64,000 bases of DNA from the NCBI RefSeq assembly GCF_001907195.1, contig NZ_LVWA01000003.1, forward strand, positions 550,965 through 614,964, given 5' to 3'. Numbering within the stretch: position 1 is the first letter of the stretch; every line of letters starts with the position of its first letter. Source of the DNA: Pontibacter flavimaris (lineage in GTDB: Bacteria; Bacteroidota; Bacteroidia; Cytophagales; Hymenobacteraceae). The notes beneath the pieces are model-generated. The model made no database searches and was not told the DNA's origin. It saw only the letters and a program-made list of their open reading frames with translations. Position numbers and translations under genes: made by a program. Shown piece after piece: positions 36,508-46,802 of the stretch.

Positions 36508-36993
36508 ATGAAAGCTAAAGAAATCCAGGACCTCATCGACTTTATCGCCAAATCCGGCCTCAATAAAGTTAACATCGAAACAGAAGAATTCAAGATCTCG
36601 GTAAAGCGCGACCCAGACCAGAAGGTAACGTACGTGAAAGGTGCTGAGTCTGCCGCGCACGCTGCTCCTGCCCCTGCAGCGGCTCCTGCCGCGCCTGCCG
36701 CCGCGCCGGCTCCGGCAGCTGCCCCAGCTCCTGCCGCCTCCGACGACAGCAAGTACGTAGCCATCAAGGCGCCGATGATCGGCACGTTCTACCGCGCCGC
36801 CAGCCCGGAATCCCCAATCTTTGTAAACGTAGGCGACGAGGTGAAAAAAGGACAGGTGATCTGCATCATCGAGGCGATGAAGCTCTTCAACGAGATCGAG
36901 TCTGAGGTATCGGGCAAAATCGTGAAGGTGCTGGTTGATAACGCCTCGCCGGTTGAGTACGACCAGCCGCTGTTCCTGGTAGACCCTAGCTAA
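36508..36993 (+). CDS. accB: Biotin carboxyl carrier protein of acetyl-CoA carboxylase
   Basis: 161 residues. A short N-terminal helical segment ([17 protein letters not shown]), a long alanine/proline linker (about residues 52-75, flexible swinging arm), then the biotinyl domain with [15 protein letters not shown], in which Lys125 of EAMKL is the biotin acceptor. It carries biotin between the biotin carboxylase AccC (encoded next) and the carboxyltransferase, not seen here. accC follows after an imperfect hairpin element of about 115 bases. Confidence 0.96.
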   Translation: MKAKEIQDLIDFIAKSGLNKVNIETEEFKISVKRDPDQKVTYVKGAESAAHAAPAPAAAPAAPAAAPAPAAAPAPAASDDSKYVAIKAPMIGTFYRAASPESPIFVNVGDEVKKGQVICIIEAMKLFNEIESEVSGKIVKVLVDNASPVEYDQPLFLVDPS

Positions 36994-37002
36994 ATCCTTG
37001 AT

Positions 37003-37113
37003 TTGAAAATTTGAAAATGTGAAGATCTGAAAATGGAGAAGGTTATTGCCGTCTCCATTTTTATATCATTTTCATCTCAATCTCTACATTTCCAAATCTC
37101 CAAATCTCCAAAT
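37003..37113. repeat. TTTGAAAAT-type imperfect hairpin element between accB and accC
   Basis: Units of TTTGAAAATTTGAAAATG on the left arm face CTCCAAATCTCCAAATC-type units on the right, with a central terminator-like stem AAATGGAGA / TCTCCATTT (37031-37060) and a T run. It may weaken transcription into accC or stabilise accB mRNA (inference). Confidence 0.65.
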
Positions 37114-37121
37114 CCGACATT

Positions 37122-38468
<1,347 letters not shown>

Positions 38469-38489
38469 CAGGTTGTACAAGTATAAAGT

Positions 38490-38525
38490 AAAAATACCCG
38501 TCCATTTCTGGTCGGGTATTTTTTT
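38490..38525 (+). terminator. Terminator of efp-accB-accC
   Basis: AAAAATACCCG / CGGGTATTTTT stem with a 12-base loop; motif copies lie on both sides (near 38479 and 38527). Confidence 0.85.
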
Positions 38526-38675
38526 GAAGTATAAGCTTTAAAGTATGAGTTAACCTCTCGTGCTTTCGTTCGGATCAGGATCACATTGTTTGGTGCGTTT
38601 ATGCCATACTTTTGTATCGACTTTTCAACGCACTATATTTGGCAACCCCTTTATACTTTAGAAGGGGGAGTTACC

Positions 38676-39083
38676 TTAGTTCATGAGCCAGGAAAGGGCT
38701 TCGCCGGGGCTCGAGAAGTTCTTCACCTCGAACCTGGTTACGCCCAGGGCTTCGGCACGCGTCACCACAGACTCGACCGCTACCTTGGCGTACAAGGCAC
38801 TCGGCACCACCCGGGCCAGCCGCTTCAGTTTTGTATCGGAGAGCAGTTTGTAGAATTGAGAGGAAAGCCAGTCTTTTGTGTCGCTGGAGAGCGTAGTGAT
38901 AACGCGCGCATCCGCTATGGCCAGCTCCATGCCCGTGTCGCGCAGCACCTCGTACAGCCTGGTTCCACCCAAAACAGCCTCCTCAGCGCTTACAGGCCGT
39001 AGCCATACCGCTTTCAGCAGCTTTCTGGCTTCATCTACCTCTATTTTATAGAAGTCGGAATGATACTTTGAAATCAATGCCAT
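38676..39083 (-). CDS. Hypothetical cytoplasmic protein (STAS/SEC14-like in appearance)
   Basis: 135 residues with an alternating strand/helix pattern and no signal or membrane segment. YEVLRDTGMELAIADARVITTLSSDTKDWLSSQFYKLL is reminiscent of short STAS/SEC14-like proteins common in Hymenobacter and Pontibacter, but the match is by overall appearance only. It reads out of the DUF3109 region on the same strand, with 32 bases between the two genes. Function unknown. Confidence 0.65.
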   Translation of the reverse strand: MALISKYHSDFYKIEVDEARKLLKAVWLRPVSAEEAVLGGTRLYEVLRDTGMELAIADARVITTLSSDTKDWLSSQFYKLLSDTKLKRLARVVPSALYAKVAVESVVTRAEALGVTRFEVKNFSSPGEALSWLMN

Positions 39084-39115
39084 ACTTTGTACGATGTTAA
39101 AGCTGCGTGGAAATC

Positions 39116-39697
39116 TTACTTCTGGGCAGCCTCCTCTTCGCGCGCCATCAGTTGCTCCAGCTCGCTGTACCAGCCCTCGCCATACTTGCGGATGAGGGGC
39201 TCCTTCAGGAACTGGTACACCCGCACGCCCAAGTCCTGGCCAAAGCTGCAGGCCGCGCTGCAGATGCCCCAGCGGTCGTAGTTCAGCGCCTCGAAGCCGT
39301 CATACTTGGTGATGCGAATGGGGTACAGATGGCAGGAGATCGGTTTTTTCCAGCTGATCTTGCCGTCATAGTAGGCCTGCTCGATGGCGCACTTCAGGGT
39401 GTTGTCCGCATCGTAAATAGCGTAAGCACACTCCCGGTTGCCGATGGTCGGGGTGGAGAAATCGCCCTCCCAGTCCTTGATGTACAGGCCCTGCTCCTCC
39501 ACCGCCTTCAGCCCGGCGGCAGACATGTAGGGCTTCACGTGCTCGTAGCTATCCTTCAGTATCTCTAGTTCGTCTTCCTCCAGCGGCGCGCCCAGGTCAC
39601 CCTCCACGCAGCAGGCGCCTTTGCATTTCTCAAGGTTGCACACAAAAAACTGGTCGCGCACGTCGTCGCTGATCACGGTATTCTGAAGGACTATCAT
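39116..39697 (-). CDS. DUF3109 family protein
   Basis: 193-residue cysteine-rich cytoplasmic protein of DUF3109. Conserved cysteines occur in [50 protein letters not shown] and [12 protein letters not shown], a set that suggests a zinc or iron-sulphur site. The frame continues to 39754, but ATG at 39697 gives the usual N-terminus [13 protein letters not shown]. The upstream bases carry motif copies. Function unknown. Confidence 0.85.
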   Translation of the reverse strand: MIVLQNTVISDDVRDQFFVCNLEKCKGACCVEGDLGAPLEEDELEILKDSYEHVKPYMSAAGLKAVEEQGLYIKDWEGDFSTPTIGNRECAYAIYDADNTLKCAIEQAYYDGKISWKKPISCHLYPIRITKYDGFEALNYDRWGICSAACSFGQDLGVRVYQFLKEPLIRKYGEGWYSELEQLMAREEEAAQK

Positions 39698-39831
39698 AGG
39701 AAGTATAATATCAAAAATGGGTGCGGCGCAAAGTATAAATACTGGCCGCCACACAAACTATAGAAAAGACAAAGGTAGGTATAAATTAGTTTAAAAGATG
39801 CTGCAGCAGTTTTCCCGGCCTCAGGCTACCG

Positions 39832-39860
39832 CAAAAAAAGAGGCGCTGTGGTAGCGCCTC
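39832..39860 (-). terminator. Terminator downstream of the Sel1-ankyrin gene
   Basis: On the minus strand GAGGCGCT / AGCGCCTC with a short loop is followed by seven T residues. Confidence 0.85.
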
Positions 39861-39885
39861 CTCTCATAGTAAAAGCTTGTACACG

Positions 39886-41598
39886 CTACTTCTTTTTTGG
39901 AGGAGAGCCAGCCGCCAGCAAAATGTTCTGCACGTTCTCGTGCTTGGTGTAATCAATGGCGGCCTTGCCGGAGTTGTCGGTGATAGTAACATCGGCATTC
40001 GCCTGCAGCAGGGCAAGTATAATCTCATAGTTAGCGTCAATCTCGCAGGCCAGCATGAGCGGCGTCTTTCCTTCGTTATTAGCCACGTTCGGGTTCGCGC
40101 CGGACTGCAGCAGTTTCTCCAGCTCCAGGATGCCGATGTGCTGGCCGATGGTAGCGTTCAGCGCCTGCGCCAGCACGGTGTTTCCTTCCTTATCCTTAAT
40201 GTCCGGGTTCGCGCCGTTGGCCAGCAGCGTATCCAGCAGCTGTACCTGCTCGTTCTCGTAGAACTCAGTCTTGATGCGCGTGCTGCTTACTACATAGTGC
40301 AGGGCTGTTTTACCGTTGATGTCCTGTGCGTTTACGTCGGCGCCTTTACGAAGCAGCAGGCTAGCCGCTTTCAGGCGCGCCTCCGGCTCGTACTCTACCC
40401 CGTAGTCTTCCAGCAGCATCGGCAGGTATAAAACGTGCATCAGCGGGGTGCGCTTCTGCAGATTCGCCTCGTAGTCTTCGGGCTGGTCCTGTGTGTTGGC
40501 ATCGCCGCCGGCGGCAAGGGCGCGGTTCAGCATCTCCGGGTCGCGGTGGATGGCCGCGATCACCACTTTCTGGTTTGGCGTCTGGTTGATGTAGAGCAGC
40601 TGGTCATAAGCATTTTCGCTGCCTTTGGAAACGGCCTTGCGGTACAGGTTGCGCGCCTCATTCACCTTCACTTCCCCCAGGGTGCCCTCCTCCAGCAGCA
40701 GCGCCAGCGTATACATGGCTTCCCGCTCCCCGGCCTCCACGCCTTTCTGCAGCCAGTGCACCGCTTTTTCATAGTCCTTGGCCACGCCTTCCCCGTTCAG
40801 GTACAGGTTGGCCAGCGAGGTATAGGCCACCACATCGCCGGCCTCCGCGGCGCGGCGCAGGTAATTGGCCGCCAGCGCATGGTTCTTCATCTCGCCGTAA
40901 CCGGTGTAGTACATACTTCCCAGGATGCGGTTGGCGAAGCCATCGCCCTCCACGGCTTTCTCCCGGATGGTGATGGCGGCAGTGCGCATGCGCTGCAAAA
41001 AGCGCTGCTCATCATCCTTGTTGCGCAGCGTCATCAGTTCGGCCATACCCAGGTTAGCCAGCGTGCTGCCGCTATCCAGGGCCGCTTCGTAGTAGTATGC
41101 AGCGGAGTCGCTGTTGGCGTCGAAAAATCTGTTTGGGTTTTCGATCTGCTTTACCGTATCGATTTTTACGGAGTCATACTTGAGTTCGCGGTACTGGTGC
41201 ATGCGCCCCAGGAAGTATAACGCGTCATACTCCCCTGCCGCCGCGGCGGCCCTGAACTTCTCCTGCGCCCGCTGAAAGTCCAGCGAAGTATAATAGTGCA
41301 TGGCTTCATCCATGGCAGGCGTACGCCAGATGCGCCTGATGATCGGTGCCGGTGCAGCAGCGGCTGGCTTGGTGCCGGTGGCCACGGTGGCCTTCTTTGC
41401 GGCAGCCACGGCAGAGTCCTTGGCCGCGGTGGTGGCCTTGTCCGCTCCGCCCGTACCTGCGCCTGTTTGTGCTACAGCTAGTTGACTGAAGCCGGCCAGC
41501 AGGCCCAGCAGCAGGAGCTTTCTGATGCGAAGTGGGCGGTGTGATATAGTATAGGGATGTTTCAACGTAGTCAGATTTAGGTTCCGGCGTTCCTGCAA
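39886..41598 (-). CDS. Sel1-repeat and ankyrin-repeat protein
   Basis: About 570 residues. A signal peptide (core LLLLGLLAGFSQLAVAQ) and an Ala/Thr/Lys-rich linker lead to Sel1/TPR-like repeats (about 110-330, e.g. YTSLANLYLNGEGVAKDYEKAVHWLQKG) and then four or five ankyrin repeats (about 375-570, e.g. DINGKTALHYVVSS, NNEGKTPLMLACEI). It is a periplasmic scaffold with unknown partner. No ATG occurs near the 5' end: the frame starts with TTG at 41598 and another TTG is at 41565, so the start is uncertain. It is divergent from the helicase gene. Confidence 0.85.
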   Translation of the reverse strand: MQERRNLNLTTLKHPYTISHRPLRIRKLLLLGLLAGFSQLAVAQTGAGTGGADKATTAAKDSAVAAAKKATVATGTKPAAAAPAPIIRRIWRTPAMDEAMHYYTSLDFQRAQEKFRAAAAAGEYDALYFLGRMHQYRELKYDSVKIDTVKQIENPNRFFDANSDSAAYYYEAALDSGSTLANLGMAELMTLRNKDDEQRFLQRMRTAAITIREKAVEGDGFANRILGSMYYTGYGEMKNHALAANYLRRAAEAGDVVAYTSLANLYLNGEGVAKDYEKAVHWLQKGVEAGEREAMYTLALLLEEGTLGEVKVNEARNLYRKAVSKGSENAYDQLLYINQTPNQKVVIAAIHRDPEMLNRALAAGGDANTQDQPEDYEANLQKRTPLMHVLYLPMLLEDYGVEYEPEARLKAASLLLRKGADVNAQDINGKTALHYVVSSTRIKTEFYENEQVQLLDTLLANGANPDIKDKEGNTVLAQALNATIGQHIGILELEKLLQSGANPNVANNEGKTPLMLACEIDANYEIILALLQANADVTITDNSGKAAIDYTKHENVQNILLAAGSPPKKK

Positions 41599-41825
41599 AA
41601 GTAAGCGCTACAGGGCTCTTATCAAAAATGACACCAAAACAGCTTGTAAACACGGGGGGGCAAATGGTATACTTGCCCAAAAGCTAAACGCTTTCCCTCC
41701 GGAAGGTGTTCATCCTATACCTGCTTTATACTTTGTGCCCACGCAGGCATTAGTTGGAGGAAGCGGTTCTGAAAAAGGATTAGTATTTGTAACTTGCATT
41801 GATTTTAGCACGCGGAAGAGAAGAA

Positions 41826-44075
41826 ATGGATTATATCAGCTTACTAAACGAGTCGCAGCGCGCGGCGGTACTGCACACCGAGGGACCAGCCATGATCATT
41901 GCCGGCGCCGGCTCCGGCAAAACAAGGGTTCTAACTTACCGGATCGCCCACCTCATCAGCCTGGGGGTGGACCCGTTTAACATACTCGCCCTTACATTTA
42001 CCAACAAGGCGGCCAAGGAAATGCGCCACCGGATTGAGAAAGTGATCGGCAATGAAGCCAAGAATATATGGATGGGCACGTTCCACTCGGTCTTCTCGCG
42101 CATCCTGCGTGCCGAGGCCGAGAAGATCGGCTACCCGAAAAGCTTTACCATTTACGATACAGACGACTCCAAGACGCTGATTCGCAACATCGTGAAGGAG
42201 ATGAACCTGGACGACAAGCTCTACAAGCCCAACGTGGTGCTGGGGCGCATCTCCTCCGCCAAGAACAAGCTCATCTCGGTAAAGCAGTACGTGAACGACC
42301 CGGTGATCCAGGCCGACGACGAAGCGGCGATGCGGCCGAAGATCGGCAAGATCTACGAGATGTACCAGAGCCGCTGCTTCCGCGCCGGCGCCATGGATTT
42401 CGACGATTTGCTCTTCAACACCAACGTGCTGTTCAAGGATCACCCGGATGCGCTGAACAAGTACCAAAATATCTTCAAGTTCGTGATGGTGGACGAGTAC
42501 CAGGACACGAACTACTCGCAGTACCTGATCACGCGCAAACTGGCCGCCCAGAACCGTAACATCGTGGTGGTGGGTGATGATGCGCAGTCGATCTACGCCT
42601 TCCGCGGCGCCGATATCCAGAACATCCTCAACTTTGAGCGCGACTACCCGGAGTTGGAGGTGTTTAAGCTGGAGCAGAACTACCGCTCCACCAAAAACAT
42701 CGTGCACGCGGCCAACTCGGTCATCAAGAACAACCAGGCGCAGCTGCGCAAGGATGTTTTCACCGATAACGAGGAAGGCCCGCTCATCGAGGTGATCAAG
42801 GCCAACTCTGATAACGAGGAGGGCAAGCTGGTGGCCACCACCATTTTTGAGGAGAAGATGAACAACCACCTCTCCTACGACGACTTCGCCATACTTTACC
42901 GCACCAATGCGCAGTCCCGCGCCATGGAGGAAGCGCTGCGCCGCATGAACATCAAGTATAAAATCATCGGGGGGCTATCGTTTTACCAGCGCAAAGAGAT
43001 CAAGGACCTGATCGCCTACCTGCGCCTTACCGTGAATCCGAACGATGAGCAGGCGCTGCGCCGCGTCATCAACTACCCCAAGCGCGGCATTGGCGAGACA
43101 ACCGAGCAAAAGCTGTTCGTGATGGCCAACGACACCAACCACAGCGTGTGGGAGGTGGTGCAGAACGCCACCGAGTTTCTGGGCAACCGCACAGGCACCG
43201 CCATCGAGAATTTCTCTATCATGATCCGCGACTTTTCCCGCATTGCCGAGCGGAGCGACGCCTTCGAGATAGCCAAGCACATTGCCAAGCACTCCGGGAT
43301 TGTGGATGATTTGTACCAGGATAAAACCGTAGAGGGCCTGGCACGTTATGAGAACATTCAGGAGTTGCTGAACGGCATCAAGGAGTATGTGGACGATCCG
43401 GAGAAAGAGGACAAAAGCCTCTCGGCCTTCCTGCAGGACATTGCCCTGGTAACTGATGCCGACACCAAGGCCGACGATGGCAGCGAGTTCGTGACACTGA
43501 TGACCATTCACTCAGCCAAGGGACTGGAGTTTAAGAACGTGTTTATCGTGGGGATGGAGGAAAACCTCTTCCCGAGCCAGATGATGCTGAACTCACGCGC
43601 CGACCTGGAGGAGGAACGCCGTTTGTTTTACGTGGCCATTACCCGCGCCGAGAAGAAACTATACTTAACCTACGCCACCAGCCGTTACCAGTGGGGCAAC
43701 CTGCGGGCCTGCGAGAAGAGCCGCTTCCTCGACGAGATCGACCCGAAGTACCTTAACTTTAAGTATGGCGAGACACAGCCAAGCGGTGGCAACGTATTCG
43801 ACCGCGTGCTGCAGCGCAAGAGCAGCATCAGCAGCCTGGTGCAGCCACCGGCGCGCAAGCAGGCGGCTACGGCCTACACCGCCCCCGCCGACTTTAAGCC
43901 GAGCGATACCTCCAACTTGGCGGCCGGCATGCGGGTGGAGCACCCAAAATTCGGTTTCGGCGTAGTAGCGAAGATGGATACGCAAGGCAACAGTACCAAA
44001 GCCATCATCGACTTTGAGGAAGTAGGCGAGAAAACCCTGCTCCTGAGCTTTGCCAAGCTGCGGATACACGAGTAG
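41826..44075 (+). CDS. pcrA: UvrD/PcrA-type superfamily 1 DNA helicase
   Basis: 749-residue 3'-5' DNA helicase. Motif I is AGAGSGKTRVLTYRIAHL near residue 28; motif II VMVDEYQDTNYSQYLIT near 220; motif III GDDAQSIYAFRGAD; motif IV EQNYRSTKNI; motif V TIHSAKGLEF; motif VI AITRAEKKLYLTYA. The C-terminus has a Tudor-like segment (MRVEHPKFGFGVVAKMD) typical of PcrA, used for contacts with RNA polymerase. The frame opens at 41799 with TTG; ATG 41826 (MDYISLLNESQRAAV) is preferred. Symbol pcrA versus uvrD is a family-level choice. Confidence 0.93.
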   Translation: MDYISLLNESQRAAVLHTEGPAMIIAGAGSGKTRVLTYRIAHLISLGVDPFNILALTFTNKAAKEMRHRIEKVIGNEAKNIWMGTFHSVFSRILRAEAEKIGYPKSFTIYDTDDSKTLIRNIVKEMNLDDKLYKPNVVLGRISSAKNKLISVKQYVNDPVIQADDEAAMRPKIGKIYEMYQSRCFRAGAMDFDDLLFNTNVLFKDHPDALNKYQNIFKFVMVDEYQDTNYSQYLITRKLAAQNRNIVVVGDDAQSIYAFRGADIQNILNFERDYPELEVFKLEQNYRSTKNIVHAANSVIKNNQAQLRKDVFTDNEEGPLIEVIKANSDNEEGKLVATTIFEEKMNNHLSYDDFAILYRTNAQSRAMEEALRRMNIKYKIIGGLSFYQRKEIKDLIAYLRLTVNPNDEQALRRVINYPKRGIGETTEQKLFVMANDTNHSVWEVVQNATEFLGNRTGTAIENFSIMIRDFSRIAERSDAFEIAKHIAKHSGIVDDLYQDKTVEGLARYENIQELLNGIKEYVDDPEKEDKSLSAFLQDIALVTDADTKADDGSEFVTLMTIHSAKGLEFKNVFIVGMEENLFPSQMMLNSRADLEEERRLFYVAITRAEKKLYLTYATSRYQWGNLRACEKSRFLDEIDPKYLNFKYGETQPSGGNVFDRVLQRKSSISSLVQPPARKQAATAYTAPADFKPSDTSNLAAGMRVEHPKFGFGVVAKMDTQGNSTKAIIDFEEVGEKTLLLSFAKLRIHE

Positions 44076-44082
44076 TGAGAGT

Positions 44083-44243
44083 GCGTATCAAGATACACGT
44101 ATCACGTAGTACGATTTTTTAAACAGGGACATCCTGACATAAGCCTTTCTGCTTACAGGTATAAGCAAGCTCAAAAAGTCACTTGTTTTTTGTCAGTTTC
44201 ACGCTGAGAAAGTCGTGATTCCTGATACTTGCTACGCGATACG
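44083..44243. repeat. Inverted pair of GTATCACGTA-type repeats
   Basis: Left arm CGTATCAAGATACACGTATC (with ACGTAGTACGA) and right arm reading in complement CGTATCGCGTAGCAAGTATC are related and flank a 100-base spacer between the helicase gene and the DUF4290 promoter. Confidence 0.65.
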
Positions 44244-44257
44244 AAAAAATTATTACC

Positions 44258-44265
44258 TATTTTTG
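44258..44265 (+). promoter_or_regulatory. Bacteroidota-type -7 element for the DUF4290-murA operon
   Basis: TAttTTTG 11-20 bases before the two candidate start codons; the short leader favours the ATG at 44286 if transcription starts about 7 bases after it. Confidence 0.5.
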
Positions 44266-44276
44266 AGATTCATACA

Positions 44277-44948
44277 ATGACATACATGGAAGCGAGTACC
44301 TCTTTTAAACAAGACCTATTGCTGCGGGAGTACGGCCGCAATGTGCAGGACCTGGTTAATTACATTACCAAGGTAGAAGACCGCCAGGAACGTACGCGCC
44401 TGTCGCAGCTGCTCATAAACCTGATGGCCAAGCTGAACCCGCAGCTGCGCGACACCCAGGACTACCAGCAAAAACTCTGGAACCACTTGTTCGTGATGTC
44501 AGGCTCTACGCTGGATGTGGACGCCCCCTACCCGCTTAGCGCCATGGAGTACCTGAACGACAAGCCGCAGCCGATGGAGTACCCGCTCAGCACCCCAAAG
44601 TATAAGCATTACGGCCAGAACGTGGAGCTGCTGGTGCAGCGCGCCACCGAGCTCACGGACCCGCAGGAGCGTGACGCAGCCATCATTTCCATCGGAAAGC
44701 TTATGAAGACGCTCTACAAGTCGTATAACAAGGAGAACATCACCGACGATGTGATCCTGGGCGATATCCGCGAGATATCCAACGGGCAGCTGGACATGAA
44801 CCTGGCTTACATAGAGAGCAACAACCTGTTTGAGTCTAATCTTGGGAGCAACCGCCAGCAGCAGGACAACAGCTACCAGCAGCGCCCGCAGAACCAGAAC
44901 CCCCGAAACAAGAAAAGTAACCGATCCTCCAATCAAAGAAATAAGTAA
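44277..44948 (+). CDS. DUF4290 family protein
   Basis: 223-residue cytoplasmic helical protein with EYGRNVQDLVNYITKVEDRQERTRLSQLLINLMAKLNPQLRD, the DUF4290 signature, and a polar Gln/Asn/Arg-rich C-terminus (SNRQQQDNSYQQRPQNQN). Starts: ATG 44277 (MTYMEAS) or ATG 44286 (MEASTSF); the TTG-started frame from 44229 overlaps the promoter and is rejected. The murA start follows 3 bases after the stop, so they are cotranscribed and this protein may be linked to envelope synthesis (inference). Function unknown. Confidence 0.85.
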   Translation: MTYMEASTSFKQDLLLREYGRNVQDLVNYITKVEDRQERTRLSQLLINLMAKLNPQLRDTQDYQQKLWNHLFVMSGSTLDVDAPYPLSAMEYLNDKPQPMEYPLSTPKYKHYGQNVELLVQRATELTDPQERDAAIISIGKLMKTLYKSYNKENITDDVILGDIREISNGQLDMNLAYIESNNLFESNLGSNRQQQDNSYQQRPQNQNPRNKKSNRSSNQRNK

Positions 44949-44951
44949 TAC

Positions 44952-46256
44952 ATGGCTTCTTTTGAAGTAATAGGCGGCAACAAGCTTAAAGGTGATATTT
45001 ATCCGCAGGGTGCCAAAAACGAGGCGCTGCAGATACTTTGCGCCGTGTTGCTAACCCCTGAACCCGTTACCATATCGAACGTACCAGATATCCGGGACGT
45101 CAATAAGCTCATTGAGCTCCTGCGCGATTTAGGTGTTAAGGTAGAGCGCAACGCTCCCGACACCTATACGTTCCAGGCCGATGACATTAACCTGGATTAC
45201 CTGAACTCTGACCAGTTTGTGGAGCAGGGACGTGCCATCCGTGGCTCCGTGATGATCGTGGGGCCGCTGCTGGCCCGCTTTGGCGAGGCTAAAATGCCCA
45301 AGCCGGGCGGAGACAAGATCGGTCGCCGCAGGCTGGATACGCACTTTATAGGCCTGGAAAAATTGGGCGCAAAGTTTAACTACGACACGCCCGATGTATT
45401 CTACAGCGCCAAAGCCGACCGCCTGAAAGGCGCCTATATGTTGCTGGACGAAGCCTCCGTAACCGGTACAGCCAATATTCTTATGGCCGCCGTACTGGCC
45501 GAAGGTACCACCACCATTTATAACGCCGCCTGCGAACCCTACGTGCAACAGTTGAGCCGTATGCTCAACCGCATGGGTGCCAAGGTGAGCGGCATCGGCT
45601 CAAACCTGCTGGTGATTGAGGGCGTGGAGCGATTGGGTGGCACCGAGCACCGCATGCTGCCGGACATGATCGAGATTGGCTCCTTTATCGGGATGGCCGC
45701 CATGACCGGTTCTGAGATCACCATCAAGGACTGCCAGATTCCGGAACTGGGCCTAATTCCGGACACCTTCCAGCGCCTGGGCATCAAAATGGAATTTCGG
45801 GGCGATGACATCTTTATTCCGGAGCAGGACCGCTACGAGGTGGATACCTACATCGACGGAAGTATCCTTAACATCTCTGACCATACATGGCCCGGCCTGA
45901 CGCCAGACCTGCTGAGCGTGGCGCTGGTAGTGGCCACACAGGCTAAAGGCACCGTGCTGATTCACCAGAAGATGTTCGAGAGCCGCCTGTTCTTTGTGGA
46001 CAAACTGATTGACATGGGCGCGCAGATCATACTTTGCGACCCGCATCGCGCCACCGTTATCGGCCAGAACAAGCAGATCCCGCTACGTGGCATCCGCATG
46101 ACCTCCCCTGATATCCGTGCCGGCGTGGCCCTGCTCATCGCAGCCCTTTCCGCCGAAGGCACCAGCATCATCGACAACGTAGAGCAGATCGACCGCGGCT
46201 ACCAGAACATCGACGGCCGATTGCGCGCGCTGGGTGCGCAGATCAGAAGGCTATAA
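44952..46256 (+). CDS. murA: UDP-N-acetylglucosamine 1-carboxyvinyltransferase MurA (Asp variant)
   Basis: 434-residue cytoplasmic enzyme that transfers enolpyruvate from phosphoenolpyruvate to UDP-GlcNAc, the first committed step of peptidoglycan synthesis. N-terminal QGAKNEALQILCAVLLT holds the catalytic Lys-Asn pair; the catalytic loop reads AKMPKPGGDKIGRRRLDTH; C-terminal DIRAGVALLIAALSAEG closes the inside-out barrel. Asp121 stands where the E. coli enzyme has Cys115, the residue alkylated by fosfomycin. Asp at this position is known from naturally resistant MurA of Mycobacterium and Chlamydia. Transcribed with DUF4290; followed by a strong bidirectional terminator. Confidence 0.95.
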   Translation: MASFEVIGGNKLKGDIYPQGAKNEALQILCAVLLTPEPVTISNVPDIRDVNKLIELLRDLGVKVERNAPDTYTFQADDINLDYLNSDQFVEQGRAIRGSVMIVGPLLARFGEAKMPKPGGDKIGRRRLDTHFIGLEKLGAKFNYDTPDVFYSAKADRLKGAYMLLDEASVTGTANILMAAVLAEGTTTIYNAACEPYVQQLSRMLNRMGAKVSGIGSNLLVIEGVERLGGTEHRMLPDMIEIGSFIGMAAMTGSEITIKDCQIPELGLIPDTFQRLGIKMEFRGDDIFIPEQDRYEVDTYIDGSILNISDHTWPGLTPDLLSVALVVATQAKGTVLIHQKMFESRLFFVDKLIDMGAQIILCDPHRATVIGQNKQIPLRGIRMTSPDIRAGVALLIAALSAEGTSIIDNVEQIDRGYQNIDGRLRALGAQIRRL

Positions 46257-46277
46257 AAGTATGACTTTATACTTCGG

Positions 46278-46322
46278 AAACAGGAAGAGCAGCTCAGATG
46301 GGCTGCTCTTCCTGTTTTTATA
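46278..46322. terminator. Bidirectional terminator between murA and arsC
   Basis: A perfect 16-bp stem AAACAGGAAGAGCAGC and complement with an 8-base loop; an AAGTATAA motif copy abuts each side, close to a stem-loop with mirrored motif flanks. Confidence 0.88.
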
Positions 46323-46338
46323 CTTTGCTCTAATCAAC

Positions 46339-46680
46339 CTACAGCAAGTCCTGCACTTTCTCAGGCGGCCGGCCCAGCACGGCTTTGTTGCCTTTCACCA
46401 CGATTGGGCGCTCGATCAGCACCGGGTTCTCCACCATCGCCTGTATCCACTCCTCGTCCGATAACTCCTGCCCTTTATACTTTTCTTTATAGACGGCTTC
46501 GCCTTTGCGCAGCAGTTGCTCGGGCGTCATGTGTAGCTTTTGCAGGATATCGCGCAGCTCTTGGGCGGTGGGCGGTGTTTTCAGGTACTCCACCACCTCT
46601 ACTTCCTGCCCTGCCTGGTTAATCAGCTCCAGCGCATGGCGGCTTTTGCTGCAACGGGTGTTATGGTATATCTTCAGCAT
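46339..46680 (-). CDS. arsC: ArsC-family arsenate reductase (glutaredoxin type)
   Basis: 113-residue small cytoplasmic protein of the ArsC/Spx/YffB thioredoxin-like family: NTRCSKSR with the redox Cys10 near the N-terminus, and IERPIVVKGNKAVLGRPPEKV with the conserved Arg-Pro loop near residue 92. ArsC proteins reduce arsenate to arsenite with glutaredoxin; the YffB-type relatives have no known arsenate function, so this assignment is family-level. No arsenite exporter lies nearby. It is monocistronic and convergent with murA. Confidence 0.85.
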   Translation of the reverse strand: MLKIYHNTRCSKSRHALELINQAGQEVEVVEYLKTPPTAQELRDILQKLHMTPEQLLRKGEAVYKEKYKGQELSDEEWIQAMVENPVLIERPIVVKGNKAVLGRPPEKVQDLL

Positions 46681-46802
46681 AGGTTATGTGCTTTACAAGT
46701 ATGAAGGTACAAAATTTTGAAGTATAACTGCCACTAAAAGTATGACGCCGCGTCCAGGGAAATTAGTAATTTGGTGCGTAAAAATCACACAAGTATAAAA
46801 CT

